DNA from: Klebsiella aerogenes KCTC 2190
Lineage (GTDB): Bacteria; Pseudomonadota; Gammaproteobacteria; Enterobacterales; Enterobacteriaceae
NCBI RefSeq assembly: GCF_000215745.1
Contig: NC_015663.1
Coordinates: 3,348,001-3,412,000 of the forward strand
Reading direction: 5' to 3'
Length of the DNA stretch: 64,000 nucleotides
The notes below the pieces were generated by a model, which saw nothing but the letters and a program-made list of their open reading frames with translations, did no database searches and was not told the DNA's origin. This document shows positions 20,504 through 29,988 of the stretch, piece after piece. The translations under genes were made by a program, and so were the position numbers. Within the stretch, counting starts at the first letter, position 1. Every line of letters starts with the position of its first letter.

Positions 20504-20946
20504 TTGCGGGGAAAAGTTTTGTATTAATACAGAGCACATTGCGCTCCCGAAATGTCTTCCGCGTTATGTCTCTCCTGGCGCAGGGAGCGCACAGGGGGAT
20601 TTTGAGATCACCAATACCGGCAGTTTCAGCCAGCATGGTGAATAAATTAAAGGCAGGCCGCACGGACCGTAGATACTGTTATCGGTTTGCAACTTTTTTA
20701 AGGGTTTTTCCCGGACGCGGCGCGTTGCGCCTTCTCCGGGCTACCAAATCGCAAAGCGCTGTAGCCCCGGTAAGCGGCAGCGCCACCGGGGGATTTTGAG
20801 ATCATCAGTACCAGTAGTGTCAGCCAGCATGGTGAATAAATTAAAGGCAGGTCGCACGGATCGTAGGTCAGGTAAGCGTAGCGCCACCTGACAAAAAACG
20901 GCGCTACGGATAACCGTCGCCATGGGGGAAATACAGAGAAAGGGGG
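20504..20946. repeat. REP/BIME-like repeat cluster between flhE and flgN
   Basis: No gene in 443 bp. It contains two 79-bp direct repeats (20594-20672 and 20788-20866, 7 mismatches by eye) and REP-type palindromes: CCCGGA/TCCGGG (20710-20740), CCCCGGT/ACCGGGG (20765-20791) and GTCAGGT/ACCTGAC (20867-20892). The second 79-bp copy is directly bracketed by two REPs, as in a bacterial interspersed mosaic element. Related pieces recur at 29818-29880 and 46171-46285. Confidence 0.75.
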
Positions 20947-21384
20947 TCAGACGCCGATTTTACGGCCCAGCAGACTGGCGGCGCGCGACTGACCGTCCGG
21001 CCCGTACAGCGATTTATTATTCTTGCTAAGAATTGCCAGCGCCTGCTGGTTATGGGCGATCTGTTGATTGAGCAACAGGCCGTTATGCTGATTCTTTTCA
21101 CGCAGGCTCTGGCTTAACTGCTGGATCTGCCGCCAGCGTTCGCTGAAGCTTTCATGGCCCTGGTAAGGCGCGCGTAGCGCAAGGTTGGCTTCCAGCGCCG
21201 GGCGCTGTTGTTCAAGCCAGGCCACCGTCGCCAGCAGTTGACTCTTGCTATCGGTGACGCGCTGTAGCGCCACGCCGGGCAGTTCATCCGCACACAGCAA
21301 TTGTTGCTCTTGCGCCAGCACGTCATCCAGCGCCCGCAGGGTTTCCGCCAGTTTATCCAGCAGAGTGCGTAATCTGTCCATCAT
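20947..21384 (-). CDS. flgN: Flagellar export chaperone FlgN
   Basis: Cytoplasmic chaperone for the hook-filament junction proteins FlgK and FlgL. The 145-residue, largely helical protein shares the NQHNGLLLNQQIAHNQQALAIL segment with E. coli FlgN, and the ending SLYGPDGQS...GRKIGV matches the family tail. The start ATG overlaps the flgM stop (TGATG), so translation is coupled. A second ATG immediately follows the first. Confidence 0.93.
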   Translation of the reverse strand: MMDRLRTLLDKLAETLRALDDVLAQEQQLLCADELPGVALQRVTDSKSQLLATVAWLEQQRPALEANLALRAPYQGHESFSERWRQIQQLSQSLREKNQHNGLLLNQQIAHNQQALAILSKNNKSLYGPDGQSRAASLLGRKIGV

Positions 21385-21707
21385 CAGGCCTTATCTGTTT
21401 TGCTACCGGCAAGGCGCTGGATATCGTTGTGCGCATCCTGCAGCAGGGCGTCGGCGATTTTGCCCGCGTCCATTTTCAGCTCGCCGCTACGAATCGCCTG
21501 TTTGATAGCCTCGACCCGGTTCATATCAATATCCTGGGTGCCCGGCTGCATCAGCCGCGCCTGCGCATCGCTCAGTTTCACTTTGGTGGCGCTAACGGCG
21601 GTTTCCGCCGCGGTGGCCTTGCGCGGCTGAAGCGGGTTGTCGGCCGGGGTTTCACGCGGCTGCACCGTGGAAACCGGCTGTAACCGCTGGGTGCGATCGA
21701 TACTCAT
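21384..21707 (-). CDS. flgM: Anti-sigma28 factor FlgM
   Basis: Binds FliA and blocks late gene expression until it is exported through the completed hook. ATG 21707 gives [20 protein letters not shown], the family N terminus (export signal), after GGAGA; upstream in-frame codons extend into the promoter and are rejected. The C-terminal sigma28-binding part has [12 protein letters not shown] and [19 protein letters not shown]. 107 residues. Confidence 0.96.
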   Translation of the reverse strand: MSIDRTQRLQPVSTVQPRETPADNPLQPRKATAAETAVSATKVKLSDAQARLMQPGTQDIDMNRVEAIKQAIRSGELKMDAGKIADALLQDAHNDIQRLAGSKTDKA

Positions 21708-21738
21708 GGTCCATCTCCAAAATGGGTTTCTAATGGGG

Positions 21739-21765
21739 TTATCGGCAGGGGCTGGCAAACCTTTA
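21739..21765 (-). promoter_or_regulatory. Sigma28 promoter of flgMN
   Basis: On the minus strand TAAA (21765-21762), exactly 15 bp, then a full GCCGATAA (21746-21739). It lies between flgA and flgM, so FlgM can be boosted by FliA itself in addition to read-through from flgA. Confidence 0.85.
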
Positions 21766-21770
21766 CTTTT

Positions 21771-22421
21771 TTATAACGTAATACGGATGGATCCATCCTC
21801 CCCGGCGATACCGCTGACGATTTTGCCGGAAACCATGCGCACGCGCACGCTATCTTCGGCTGCCGCGTTATTCATCGCCTTACCGGCACCGCTGATGCTA
21901 AAGCCGTCCCCCTCGGCCATGACCTGCACTGGCTGACCGGCTTTGATCACCCACGCGCGACGCAACATAGAGAGCGTCAGCGGTTGGCCTGGGCTGATAT
22001 TCCGCAGCGTCACCGCGCCCAGCGCTTTTTTGCTGTCGGTCAGCGTACGCGGCGGCAGGGTATCGAGCCTGCCTGATTTTAGCACCACATCCGCCGGGGT
22101 CAGCGGCGTTCCGCCGCTAATACCGCGCGCCGCCGCCAGATAACGGCCAAATACCTGCACTTGGGTCTGAATAAACCGCCGCTCCTGCCCGCAGCGGGCG
22201 GAGACGCTGATATTGCCGCCGATTCGCGCATTGGGCGGCAGCGACAGCTGCGGTAATTCACACGGCGGCCACTGGGCGGGCGGCGTGCGCACCAGCACTT
22301 TCACCTGCACGGCATTATCGTTGAATTTGCTTTTAATGAAGCTTTCGATTTGCGTCGCCAGCGTGTCGGCGCGGGCGCTCAGGCTGCACAGCAGGCCGAC
22401 CAGCAGGATTTTACTTTTCAT
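21771..22421 (-). CDS. flgA: Flagellar P-ring assembly chaperone FlgA
   Basis: Periplasmic chaperone for P-ring (FlgI) assembly. An N-terminal signal peptide (MKSKILLVGLLCSLSARA) is followed by the FlgA/SAF domain; the conserved ends GQPVQVMAEGDGFSISGAGKAMNNAA and VSGKIVSGIAGEDGSI are clear. 216 residues, close to E. coli (219). It is divergent from flgB across 159 bp. Confidence 0.95.
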   Translation of the reverse strand: MKSKILLVGLLCSLSARADTLATQIESFIKSKFNDNAVQVKVLVRTPPAQWPPCELPQLSLPPNARIGGNISVSARCGQERRFIQTQVQVFGRYLAAARGISGGTPLTPADVVLKSGRLDTLPPRTLTDSKKALGAVTLRNISPGQPLTLSMLRRAWVIKAGQPVQVMAEGDGFSISGAGKAMNNAAAEDSVRVRMVSGKIVSGIAGEDGSIRITL

Positions 22422-22580
22422 CGCGTTCCCCTCACGCCACCCGGAAAGGGGTTAAGTGTAACGGCTGCCCCGAGGGACTAAACAGATAAATAGCGGCCCA
22501 TTTTGCCCCTATTCCCGCGATAGGTTGGCGCAGGGGGCGTTTATGCTGTCGGCTCCAAATTCTAACCTTGCGGAGGGAGC
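22422..22580. promoter_or_regulatory. flgA/flgB divergent class 2 promoter region
   Basis: 159-bp gap between divergent flgA and flgB. In enterics FlhD4C2 binds here and activates both directions. I cannot assign the box confidently by eye; GCGGAGGGAGC precedes the flgB start. Confidence 0.5.
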
Positions 22581-22994
22581 ATGCTCGACAAACTGGACGC
22601 TGCTCTGCGTTTTGGCCAGGAGGCGCTGAACCTGCGCGCCCAGCGCCAGGAAATACTGGCCGCCAATATCGCCAACGCAGACACGCCGGGCTATCAGGCG
22701 CGGGATATCGATTTCGCCAGCCAACTGAATAAAGTCCTGCAACAGGGGCGGGTAAACGGCAACGGCATGGCGCTGAACCTGACGGCGGCGCGTCATATTC
22801 CGGCGCAGACCATGCAGCCGCCGGAGCTGGATCTGCTGTTCCGGGTGCCGGACCAGCCGTCGATGGACGGCAACACGGTGGACATGGATCGTGAACGCAC
22901 CAACTTCGCTGACAACAGCCTGAAATATCAGACCGACCTGACGCTGCTCAACGGTCAGATCAAAGGGATGATGTCGGTGCTGCAACAAGGATAA
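22581..22994 (+). CDS. flgB: Flagellar proximal rod protein FlgB
   Basis: Rod subunit of the basal body, exported by the type III apparatus. The N terminus has the rod-family motif [19 protein letters not shown]. 137 residues matches E. coli FlgB (138). First gene of flgBCDEFGHIJ, five bases from flgC. Confidence 0.97.
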   Translation: MLDKLDAALRFGQEALNLRAQRQEILAANIANADTPGYQARDIDFASQLNKVLQQGRVNGNGMALNLTAARHIPAQTMQPPELDLLFRVPDQPSMDGNTVDMDRERTNFADNSLKYQTDLTLLNGQIKGMMSVLQQG

Positions 22995-22999
22995 GGCCA

Positions 23000-23404
23000 A
23001 TGTCTTTACTCAATATTTTTGATATCTCCGGCTCGGCGCTCTCGGCCCAGTCACAGCGGATGAATGTCAGCGCCAGCAATATGGCCAACGCCGATAGCGT
23101 CACCGGCCCGGATGGCGAACCCTATCGCGCGAAGCAGGTGGTGTTCGAAGTGGCCGCGGCACCAGGGCAGCAGACAGGCGGCGTGCGCGTCTCGCAGGTG
23201 GTCGATGACCCGGCGCCCGCGCGGATGGTTTATCAACCGGGTAATCCGCTGGCCGATGCTAAGGGTTATGTACGGATGCCGAACGTCGATGTGGTAAGCG
23301 AAATGGTTAACACCATCTCCGCCTCCCGCAGCTATCAGGCCAACGTCGAAGTGCTCAACACCACTAAGTCGATGATGATGAAAACCCTGACGTTGGGTCA
23401 GTAA
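23000..23404 (+). CDS. flgC: Flagellar proximal rod protein FlgC
   Basis: Rod subunit. N-terminal motif [22 protein letters not shown] and the C-terminal heptad segment [31 protein letters not shown] are diagnostic. 134 residues, as in E. coli. Confidence 0.97.
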   Translation: MSLLNIFDISGSALSAQSQRMNVSASNMANADSVTGPDGEPYRAKQVVFEVAAAPGQQTGGVRVSQVVDDPAPARMVYQPGNPLADAKGYVRMPNVDVVSEMVNTISASRSYQANVEVLNTTKSMMMKTLTLGQ

Positions 23405-23416
23405 CCGGAGCTCCCG

Positions 23417-24094
23417 ATGGCTATTGCCGCAACCACCAATGAATCGACCAACAACGCGGTTCTTGATTCCGCCAGCAAAAGCAGCACCAGCCAGGATCTG
23501 CATAACAGCTTCCTGACATTGCTGGTGGCGCAGTTGAAAAATCAGGACCCGACCAACCCGATGCAGAACAACGAGCTTACCTCGCAGCTGGCGCAGATTA
23601 ATACCGTACAAGGCATCGAAAAACTCAACACCACCCTTGGCGCGATCTCCGGGCAGATCAACAGCAACCAGTCGCTGCAGGCCAGCGCGCTGATCGGCCA
23701 CGGCGTGATGGTACCGGGTAATAACATTCTGGTCGGCAGCAAAGAAGGCCAGGTCAGCACCACGCCGTTTGGCGTCGAACTGGAGCGCGCCGCCGACCAG
23801 GTGACGGCAACCATCACCAACGCCAACGGCCAGGTGGTGCGGACCATTGAGATTGGCGGCCTCACCGCCGGGGTGCACGCCTTCACCTGGGACGGCTCGC
23901 TGGATGATGGTACCGCCGCGCCGGACGGTGCCTATAAAGTGGCGATTAACGCCAAGGGCAACGGCGAGCAGCTGGTGGCGCGTAGCCTGCACTTCGGCAT
24001 GGTTAACGGTGTGATTAACGACAGCAACGGCGCGAAGCTGGATCTCGGCCTGGCCGGTAACGCCAGTCTCGAAGAAGTGCGGCAGATCCTGTAA
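23417..24094 (+). CDS. flgD: Flagellar hook-capping (scaffold) protein FlgD
   Basis: Cap on which hook subunits polymerise, discarded after assembly. The N-terminal part has FLTLLVAQLKNQDPTNPMQNNELTSQLAQ, followed by the FlgD tudor-like and Ig-like domains with HAFTWDGSLDDGTAAPDG. 225 residues (E. coli 231). Confidence 0.96.
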   Translation: MAIAATTNESTNNAVLDSASKSSTSQDLHNSFLTLLVAQLKNQDPTNPMQNNELTSQLAQINTVQGIEKLNTTLGAISGQINSNQSLQASALIGHGVMVPGNNILVGSKEGQVSTTPFGVELERAADQVTATITNANGQVVRTIEIGGLTAGVHAFTWDGSLDDGTAAPDGAYKVAINAKGNGEQLVARSLHFGMVNGVINDSNGAKLDLGLAGNASLEEVRQIL

Positions 24095-24138
24095 TTCGCA
24101 CCTGATTTTATCGATATCCTCAATATTTGGAGAGTAAC

Positions 24139-25353
24139 ATGGCCTTTTCTCAGGCAGTCAGCGGCTTAAATGCGGCGGCCACCAATCTCGACGTGATTGG
24201 CAACAATATCGCTAACTCCGCGACTGCGGGTTTCAAATCCGGCAGCGTGTCGTTCGCCGATATGTTCGCCGGTTCGCAGGTCGGACTGGGGGTTAAAGTC
24301 TCCGGGATCACCCAGAACTTTAAAGGCGGCACCACTACCGGCACCAGCCGCGCGCTGGATGTGGCGATTAACGGCAACGGCTTCTTCCGCATGCAGGATA
24401 AAGACGGCGGTATTTTCTATACCCGCAACGGCCAGTTTAAGCTGGACGAAAACCGTAATTTGACTAATATGCAGGGGCTGCAGCTGACCGGCTATCCGGC
24501 CGCCGGCACGCCGCCGACCATTCAGCAGGGTGCCAACCCGGTACCGCTGAGCATTCCCGAAGGGATGATGAACGCCAAAGCATCGACTTCCGGCGAAATG
24601 GTCGCCAACCTAAAGTCGACGCATAAAGTGCCGGAGAACAAGACCTTCGACCCGGCGAAGCAGGACAGCTATAACTACGTCAACACCATCACCGCCTACG
24701 ATTCGCTGGGTAACGCCCACAACATCAACGCCTATTTCGTGAAAACCGACGATAACAAATGGCAGGTCTATACCCAGGACGGCAGCGCGGCTGCGGTCAG
24801 CGCGGGCACCATGGAGTTCAATACCAGCGGCAACCTGGTCAGCGTTAACGGCCAGGCGGGCGAGTTCAGCATGACCATTCCGATGAGCGCGAAAGACGGC
24901 GCACCGGCGCAGAACTTCACGCTTAGCTTCGCCGGTAGTATGCAGCAGAACGTCGGTAGCGACTCGGTGAGTAAAGTGGCGCAGGATGGTTATGCCGCCG
25001 GCGAATACACCAACTTCCAGATTAACGATGACGGTACCGTCGTCGGTATCTACTCCAACCAGCAGACCCAGGTCCTGGGGCAGATTGTGATGGCCAACTT
25101 CTCCAACCCGGAAGGGCTGGCGTCACAGGGCGATAACGTCTGGCAGGAGACCGGCGCCTCGGGCCAGCCACGGGTGGGACTCTCCGGCGGCGGCGGTTTT
25201 GGCAAGCTGACCAGCGGCGCGCTGGAGTCTTCCAACGTCGACCTGAGCCAGGAGCTGGTGAACATGATTGTCGCCCAGCGTAACTATCAGTCCAACGCCC
25301 AGACCATCAAGACGCAGGATTCGATCCTGCAGACGCTGGTCAGCCTGCGCTAA
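24139..25353 (+). CDS. flgE: Flagellar hook protein FlgE
   Basis: Forms the universal-joint hook. MAFSQAVSGLNAAATNLDVI starts at ATG 24139 with GGAG upstream; an in-frame codon at 24127 is not needed. The N- and C-terminal D0 coils are well conserved (ending SNAQTIKTQDSILQTLVSLR), and the surface domains in the middle diverge. 404 residues. Confidence 0.97.
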   Translation: MAFSQAVSGLNAAATNLDVIGNNIANSATAGFKSGSVSFADMFAGSQVGLGVKVSGITQNFKGGTTTGTSRALDVAINGNGFFRMQDKDGGIFYTRNGQFKLDENRNLTNMQGLQLTGYPAAGTPPTIQQGANPVPLSIPEGMMNAKASTSGEMVANLKSTHKVPENKTFDPAKQDSYNYVNTITAYDSLGNAHNINAYFVKTDDNKWQVYTQDGSAAAVSAGTMEFNTSGNLVSVNGQAGEFSMTIPMSAKDGAPAQNFTLSFAGSMQQNVGSDSVSKVAQDGYAAGEYTNFQINDDGTVVGIYSNQQTQVLGQIVMANFSNPEGLASQGDNVWQETGASGQPRVGLSGGGGFGKLTSGALESSNVDLSQELVNMIVAQRNYQSNAQTIKTQDSILQTLVSLR

Positions 25354-25365
25354 CGGAACTGAGTT

Positions 25366-26121
25366 ATGGATCACGCGATTTATACCGCGATGGGCGCCGC
25401 GCGCCAGACGCTGGAGCAACAGTCGATTACCGCCAACAATCTCGCCAACGCCTCGACGCCGGGCTTTCGCGCCCAGCTCGCCGCGCTGCGCGCGGTGCCG
25501 GTTGACGGGCCGAGCCTCGCCACCCGCACGCTGGTGGCGGCCTCGACGCCGGGTGCCGATATGAGCCAGGGGGCGCTGAACTACACCGGGCGCCCGCTGG
25601 ACGTGGCGCTGCAGCAGGACGGTTTTCTGGCGCTCAGCCTGCCGGGCGGCGGCGAAGCCTATACCCGCAACGGCAGCATTCAGGTTTCGGCTAACGGTCA
25701 GTTGACGGTGCAGGGAATGCCGCTGCAGGGCGACGGCGGGCCGATTGAGGTACCGCCATCGGCGGAAATCACTATCGCGGCCGACGGCACCATTTCGGCG
25801 CTGAACCCCGGTGACCCACCGAACACCATCGCGCAGATTGGCCGCCTGAAGCTGGTGAAAGCCGATGCGCGCGAAGTGATGCGCGGCGATGACGGCCTGT
25901 TCCGCCTGACCCCGGAAACCCAGCAGCGCCGCGGCAATCTGTTGGCCAACGACCCGCAGGTGCGGGTCATGCCGGGCGTGCTGGAGGGCAGTAACGTCAA
26001 GCCGATGGAGACCATGGTCGATATGATCGCCAACGCCCGTCGCTTTGAAATGCAAATGAAGGTCATCCACAGCGTGGATGAGAACGAACAGCGGGCGAAT
26101 TCTCTGCTGTCAGTAAGCTGA
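25366..26121 (+). CDS. flgF: Flagellar rod protein FlgF
   Basis: Proximal rod subunit. The N-terminal SITANNLANASTPGFRAQLAAL and C-terminal VKPMETMVDMIANARRFEMQMK motifs define FlgF. 251 residues, as E. coli. It follows flgE by 12 bases. Confidence 0.96.
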   Translation: MDHAIYTAMGAARQTLEQQSITANNLANASTPGFRAQLAALRAVPVDGPSLATRTLVAASTPGADMSQGALNYTGRPLDVALQQDGFLALSLPGGGEAYTRNGSIQVSANGQLTVQGMPLQGDGGPIEVPPSAEITIAADGTISALNPGDPPNTIAQIGRLKLVKADAREVMRGDDGLFRLTPETQQRRGNLLANDPQVRVMPGVLEGSNVKPMETMVDMIANARRFEMQMKVIHSVDENEQRANSLLSVS

Positions 26122-26152
26122 TAGCCAGTCGGCCCGCGGCCAAAGGAAATAA

Positions 26153-26938
<786 letters not shown>

Positions 26939-26946
26939 TGTTTGAT

Positions 26947-26980
26947 GACGGGCGTCGCCTGCCGCGCCCGTCGCTTTTTT
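26947..26980 (+). terminator. Intrinsic terminator-like hairpin inside the flg operon (flgG-flgH)
   Basis: GACGGGCG (26947-26954) pairs with CGCCCGTC (26965-26972) across a 10-base loop, followed two bases later by six Ts. It has every feature of a rho-independent terminator yet flgHIJ continue in the same direction. It could lower expression of L-ring/P-ring genes relative to rod and hook genes. Confidence 0.7.
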
Positions 26981-27002
26981 GGTGTAACAAAGGCGATACC
27001 CC

Positions 27003-27722
27003 GTGGTAACCACACATTCGATGGCCACCCTGCCGCGCCAGGGACAACGCTTGCTGGCGGGCATGGTGATGCTGACGCTGAGCGGCTGCGCGTACATTCC
27101 GCATAAACCGTTGGTCGATGGTTCGACCTCGGCGCAGCCCGCGCCGCCGACCGCGCCGGTACCGAACGGCTCAATTTTTCAGGCCGCGCAGCCGATGAAC
27201 TACGGCTATCAGCCGCTGTTTGAAGACCGCCGCCCGCGCAATGTTGGCGACACGTTGACCATCGTGCTGCAGGAAAACGTCAGCGCCAGCAAGAGTTCTT
27301 CCGCCAATGCCAGCCGTAACGGTTCCAGCAAGTTTGGCGTCGCCACCGCGCCGCGCTACTTAGACGGCCTGCTGGGCAACGCCCGCGCCGATATGGATAT
27401 TTCCGGCGATAACAGTTTCGGCGGTAAAGGCGGGGCGAACGCCAATAACACCTTCAACGGCACCATTACCGTCACCGTTAATCAGGTACTGAGCAACGGC
27501 AACCTGCACGTGGTGGGGGAAAAACAGATCGCCATTAACCAGGGCACCGAGTTCATCCGCTTCTCCGGGGTGGTTAACCCGCGCACCATCAGCGGTAGCA
27601 ACTCGGTTACCTCAACGCAGGTGGCGGACGCGCGCATCGAGTATGTCGGCAACGGCTACATCAATGAAGCGCAGACGATGGGCTGGCTGCAGCGGTTCTT
27701 CCTCAACGTCTCCCCATACTAA
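27003..27722 (+). CDS. flgH: Flagellar L-ring lipoprotein FlgH
   Basis: Outer-membrane ring subunit. The signal peptide ends in the lipobox LSGC, with Cys29 as the lipidated residue. The mature part has [23 protein letters not shown] and the C-terminal [22 protein letters not shown] 27003 has AAGG 9 bases upstream; ATG 27021 is an alternative giving a shorter signal but has no visible ribosome site. 239 residues. Confidence 0.93.
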   Translation: MVTTHSMATLPRQGQRLLAGMVMLTLSGCAYIPHKPLVDGSTSAQPAPPTAPVPNGSIFQAAQPMNYGYQPLFEDRRPRNVGDTLTIVLQENVSASKSSSANASRNGSSKFGVATAPRYLDGLLGNARADMDISGDNSFGGKGGANANNTFNGTITVTVNQVLSNGNLHVVGEKQIAINQGTEFIRFSGVVNPRTISGSNSVTSTQVADARIEYVGNGYINEAQTMGWLQRFFLNVSPY

Positions 27723-27761
27723 TGAGCGGGCCATTTGCGCTGTTACTGAAAAGAGATTCAC

Positions 27762-28862
27762 ATGGTTAAAAAACTCATCATTGCGCTATTAATCGGCGCG
27801 GCCAGCTTACCGGCGACGGCGGAGCGTATTCGCGATCTGGTGACGGTACAGGGCGTGCGAGATAACGCCTTAATCGGCTACGGCCTGGTGGTGGGGCTCG
27901 ACGGCTCCGGCGACCAGACCATGCAAACGCCGTTTACCACCCAAAGCCTGAGCAACATGCTATCGCAGCTCGGCATTACCGTGCCGCCGGGCACCAACAT
28001 GCAGCTTAAGAACGTCGCCGCGGTGATGGTCACGGCGAAGCTGCCGCCTTTCGCGCGTGCGGGGCAGAATATCGATGTGGTGGTCTCATCAATGGGCAAC
28101 GCCAAAAGCCTGCGCGGCGGGACCTTGCTGATGACGCCGCTCAAAGGGGTGGATAACCAGGTTTATGCGCTGGCGCAGGGCAACGTGCTGGTGGGCGGCG
28201 CCGGCGCGGCGGCGGGCGGCAGCAGCGTACAGGTCAATCAGTTGGCCGGCGGACGCATCAGCAACGGCGCCACCATCGAGCGCGAACTGCCGACCACGTT
28301 CGGCAGCGGCGGGGTGCTCAACCTGCAGCTCAATGATGAAGATTTCACCCTCGCGCAGCAGATTAGCGATGCGATTAATCGCCAGCGCGGCGGCGGCACC
28401 GCATCGCCACTTGATGCGCGTACCATTCAGGTACTGGTGCCGCAGGGCAATAGCTCGCAGGTGCGTTTCCTTGCCGAGATCCAGAATATCAACGTTAACG
28501 TTGGCGCCATGGACGCCAAAGTGATCATCAACTCGCGTACCGGTTCGGTGGTGATGAATCGCGAGGTGATCCTTGATTCCTGCGCGGTGGCTCAGGGCAA
28601 CCTGTCGGTGGTGGTCGACAGACAAACCAGCGTCAGCCAGCCGACGACGCCGTTTGGCGGCGGTCAGACGGTGGTGACGCCGAATACCCAGATTTCAATG
28701 CAGCAGCAGGGCGGTTCACTGCAGAAAATCAACGCCAGCGCCAACCTCAACAACGTGGTGCGCGCGCTGAACGCGCTGGGAGCGACGCCAATCGACCTGA
28801 TGTCGATTCTGCAAGCCATGCAAAGCGCTGGCTGCCTGCGCGCCAAACTGGAAATTATCTAA
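27762..28862 (+). CDS. flgI: Flagellar P-ring protein FlgI
   Basis: Periplasmic ring around the rod. Signal peptide [20 protein letters not shown], then [28 protein letters not shown]. The C-terminal [36 protein letters not shown] is diagnostic. 366 residues. Its TAA stop overlaps the flgJ ATG. Confidence 0.97.
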   Translation: MVKKLIIALLIGAASLPATAERIRDLVTVQGVRDNALIGYGLVVGLDGSGDQTMQTPFTTQSLSNMLSQLGITVPPGTNMQLKNVAAVMVTAKLPPFARAGQNIDVVVSSMGNAKSLRGGTLLMTPLKGVDNQVYALAQGNVLVGGAGAAAGGSSVQVNQLAGGRISNGATIERELPTTFGSGGVLNLQLNDEDFTLAQQISDAINRQRGGGTASPLDARTIQVLVPQGNSSQVRFLAEIQNINVNVGAMDAKVIINSRTGSVVMNREVILDSCAVAQGNLSVVVDRQTSVSQPTTPFGGGQTVVTPNTQISMQQQGGSLQKINASANLNNVVRALNALGATPIDLMSILQAMQSAGCLRAKLEII

Positions 28863-29806
28863 TGGCCAGCGATGTTATGGCGATGTCGGGCGCCGCCTAT
28901 GACGCCCAGGCGCTGAACGGCCTGAAGCGCGATGCCGCCGCCGATCCGCAGGGCAACCTCAAGCAGGTGGCGCAGCAGGTCGAAGGCATGTTTGTACAGA
29001 TGATGCTAAAGAGCATGCGCGCCGCGCTACCGCAGGATGGCGTACTCAGCAGCGACCAGACCCGGCTTTACACCTCGATGTACGATCAGCAGATTGCTCA
29101 GCAGATGTCGCAAAAGGGATTAGGGCTGGCCGACATGATGGTCAAGCAGATGACCAACGCCAACGCGGTCCCCAGCGAAACGGCGGGCACCGCGCCGATG
29201 GCGCTGGATAATGAGGTGCTGCAGACGCTGCCGAATCAGGCGCTGGAGCAGATGATCCGCCGGGCGGTGCCGAAAGCGCCGCCGGCCGCCGCGCCGCTAT
29301 CGCTCAACAACGGCAATTTTGTTGCCCGTCTGTCAATGCCGGCGCGCGCCGCCAGCGAGCAGAGCGGAATCCCGCATCAGCTGATTGTCGCCCAGGCGGC
29401 GCTGGAATCCGGCTGGGGGCAGCGCGAAATCCCGACCGCTGACGGTACGCCGAGCTACAACCTGTTTGGTATTAAGGCCGGGGGCAACTGGAAGGGGCCG
29501 GTTACCGAGATCACCACCACTGAATTTGAACAGGGGGTGGCGAAGAAGGTGAAGGCCAAATTCCGTGTCTACGATTCGTACTTCTCGGCGATTGCTGATT
29601 ACGTCAAGCTGCTGACCAACAACCCGCGCTATGCCTCGGTTGCCGAAGCGTCCACTCCGGAGCAGGCGGCGCACGAGCTACAGCGCGCAGGTTACGCCAC
29701 CGACCCGCAGTACGCCAGCAAGCTGGTCAGCGTGATTCAGCAGATGAAGCACGCCGGGGCGCAGGCGGTGAAAGCCTATGCCGCGGATATTAACGATCTG
29801 TTCTAG
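28862..29806 (+). CDS. flgJ: Rod cap / peptidoglycan hydrolase FlgJ
   Basis: N-terminal half caps the growing rod (KQVAQQVEGMFVQMMLKSMR). The C-terminal half is a glucosaminidase-type muramidase domain that opens the peptidoglycan, with QAALESGWGQREIP carrying the catalytic Glu and the YDSYFSAIADYVKLL segment. 314 residues, as in E. coli (313). Last gene before a REP-bearing gap. Confidence 0.96.
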   Translation: MASDVMAMSGAAYDAQALNGLKRDAAADPQGNLKQVAQQVEGMFVQMMLKSMRAALPQDGVLSSDQTRLYTSMYDQQIAQQMSQKGLGLADMMVKQMTNANAVPSETAGTAPMALDNEVLQTLPNQALEQMIRRAVPKAPPAAAPLSLNNGNFVARLSMPARAASEQSGIPHQLIVAQAALESGWGQREIPTADGTPSYNLFGIKAGGNWKGPVTEITTTEFEQGVAKKVKAKFRVYDSYFSAIADYVKLLTNNPRYASVAEASTPEQAAHELQRAGYATDPQYASKLVSVIQQMKHAGAQAVKAYAADINDLF

Positions 29807-29817
29807 GTTCGGAGGTC

Positions 29818-29880
29818 GCGCCTTCTCCGGGCTACCAAATCGCACAGCGCGTAGGCCGGATAAGCGTAGCGCCATCCGGC
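29818..29880. repeat. REP elements between flgJ and flgK
   Basis: Bases 29818-29850 are almost identical to 20727-20759 (one mismatch by eye), and 29851-29880 is a classical enterobacterial REP palindrome: GCCGGATaagcg...GCCATCCGGC-type arms around the core AAGCGTAGCG. It may stabilise the upstream flgB-J message. Confidence 0.75.
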
Positions 29881-29916
29881 ATAAAAGCGGCTGCGGAATT
29901 TTGCAGGCAGATTTAC

Positions 29917-29943
29917 TCAAGTTTTTACTTCTCTGACCGATAA
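29917..29943 (+). promoter_or_regulatory. Sigma28 promoter of flgKL
   Basis: TCAAGTTT (29917 on), 15 bp between TCAA and ACCGATAA (29936-29943). One mismatch in each element from TAAA/GCCGATAA. It is well placed about 45 bp before flgK, a known class 3 gene. Confidence 0.75.
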
Positions 29944-29988
29944 CAAGGGCAAGCTGAGCGAATTGACTTGGCAGCATAAGGAACCCTG

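Noticed and set aside
23051..23992. 313-codon minus-strand frame over flgC-flgD
   Set aside because: Long open frame caused by high GC; it opposes well-recognised flgC and flgD.
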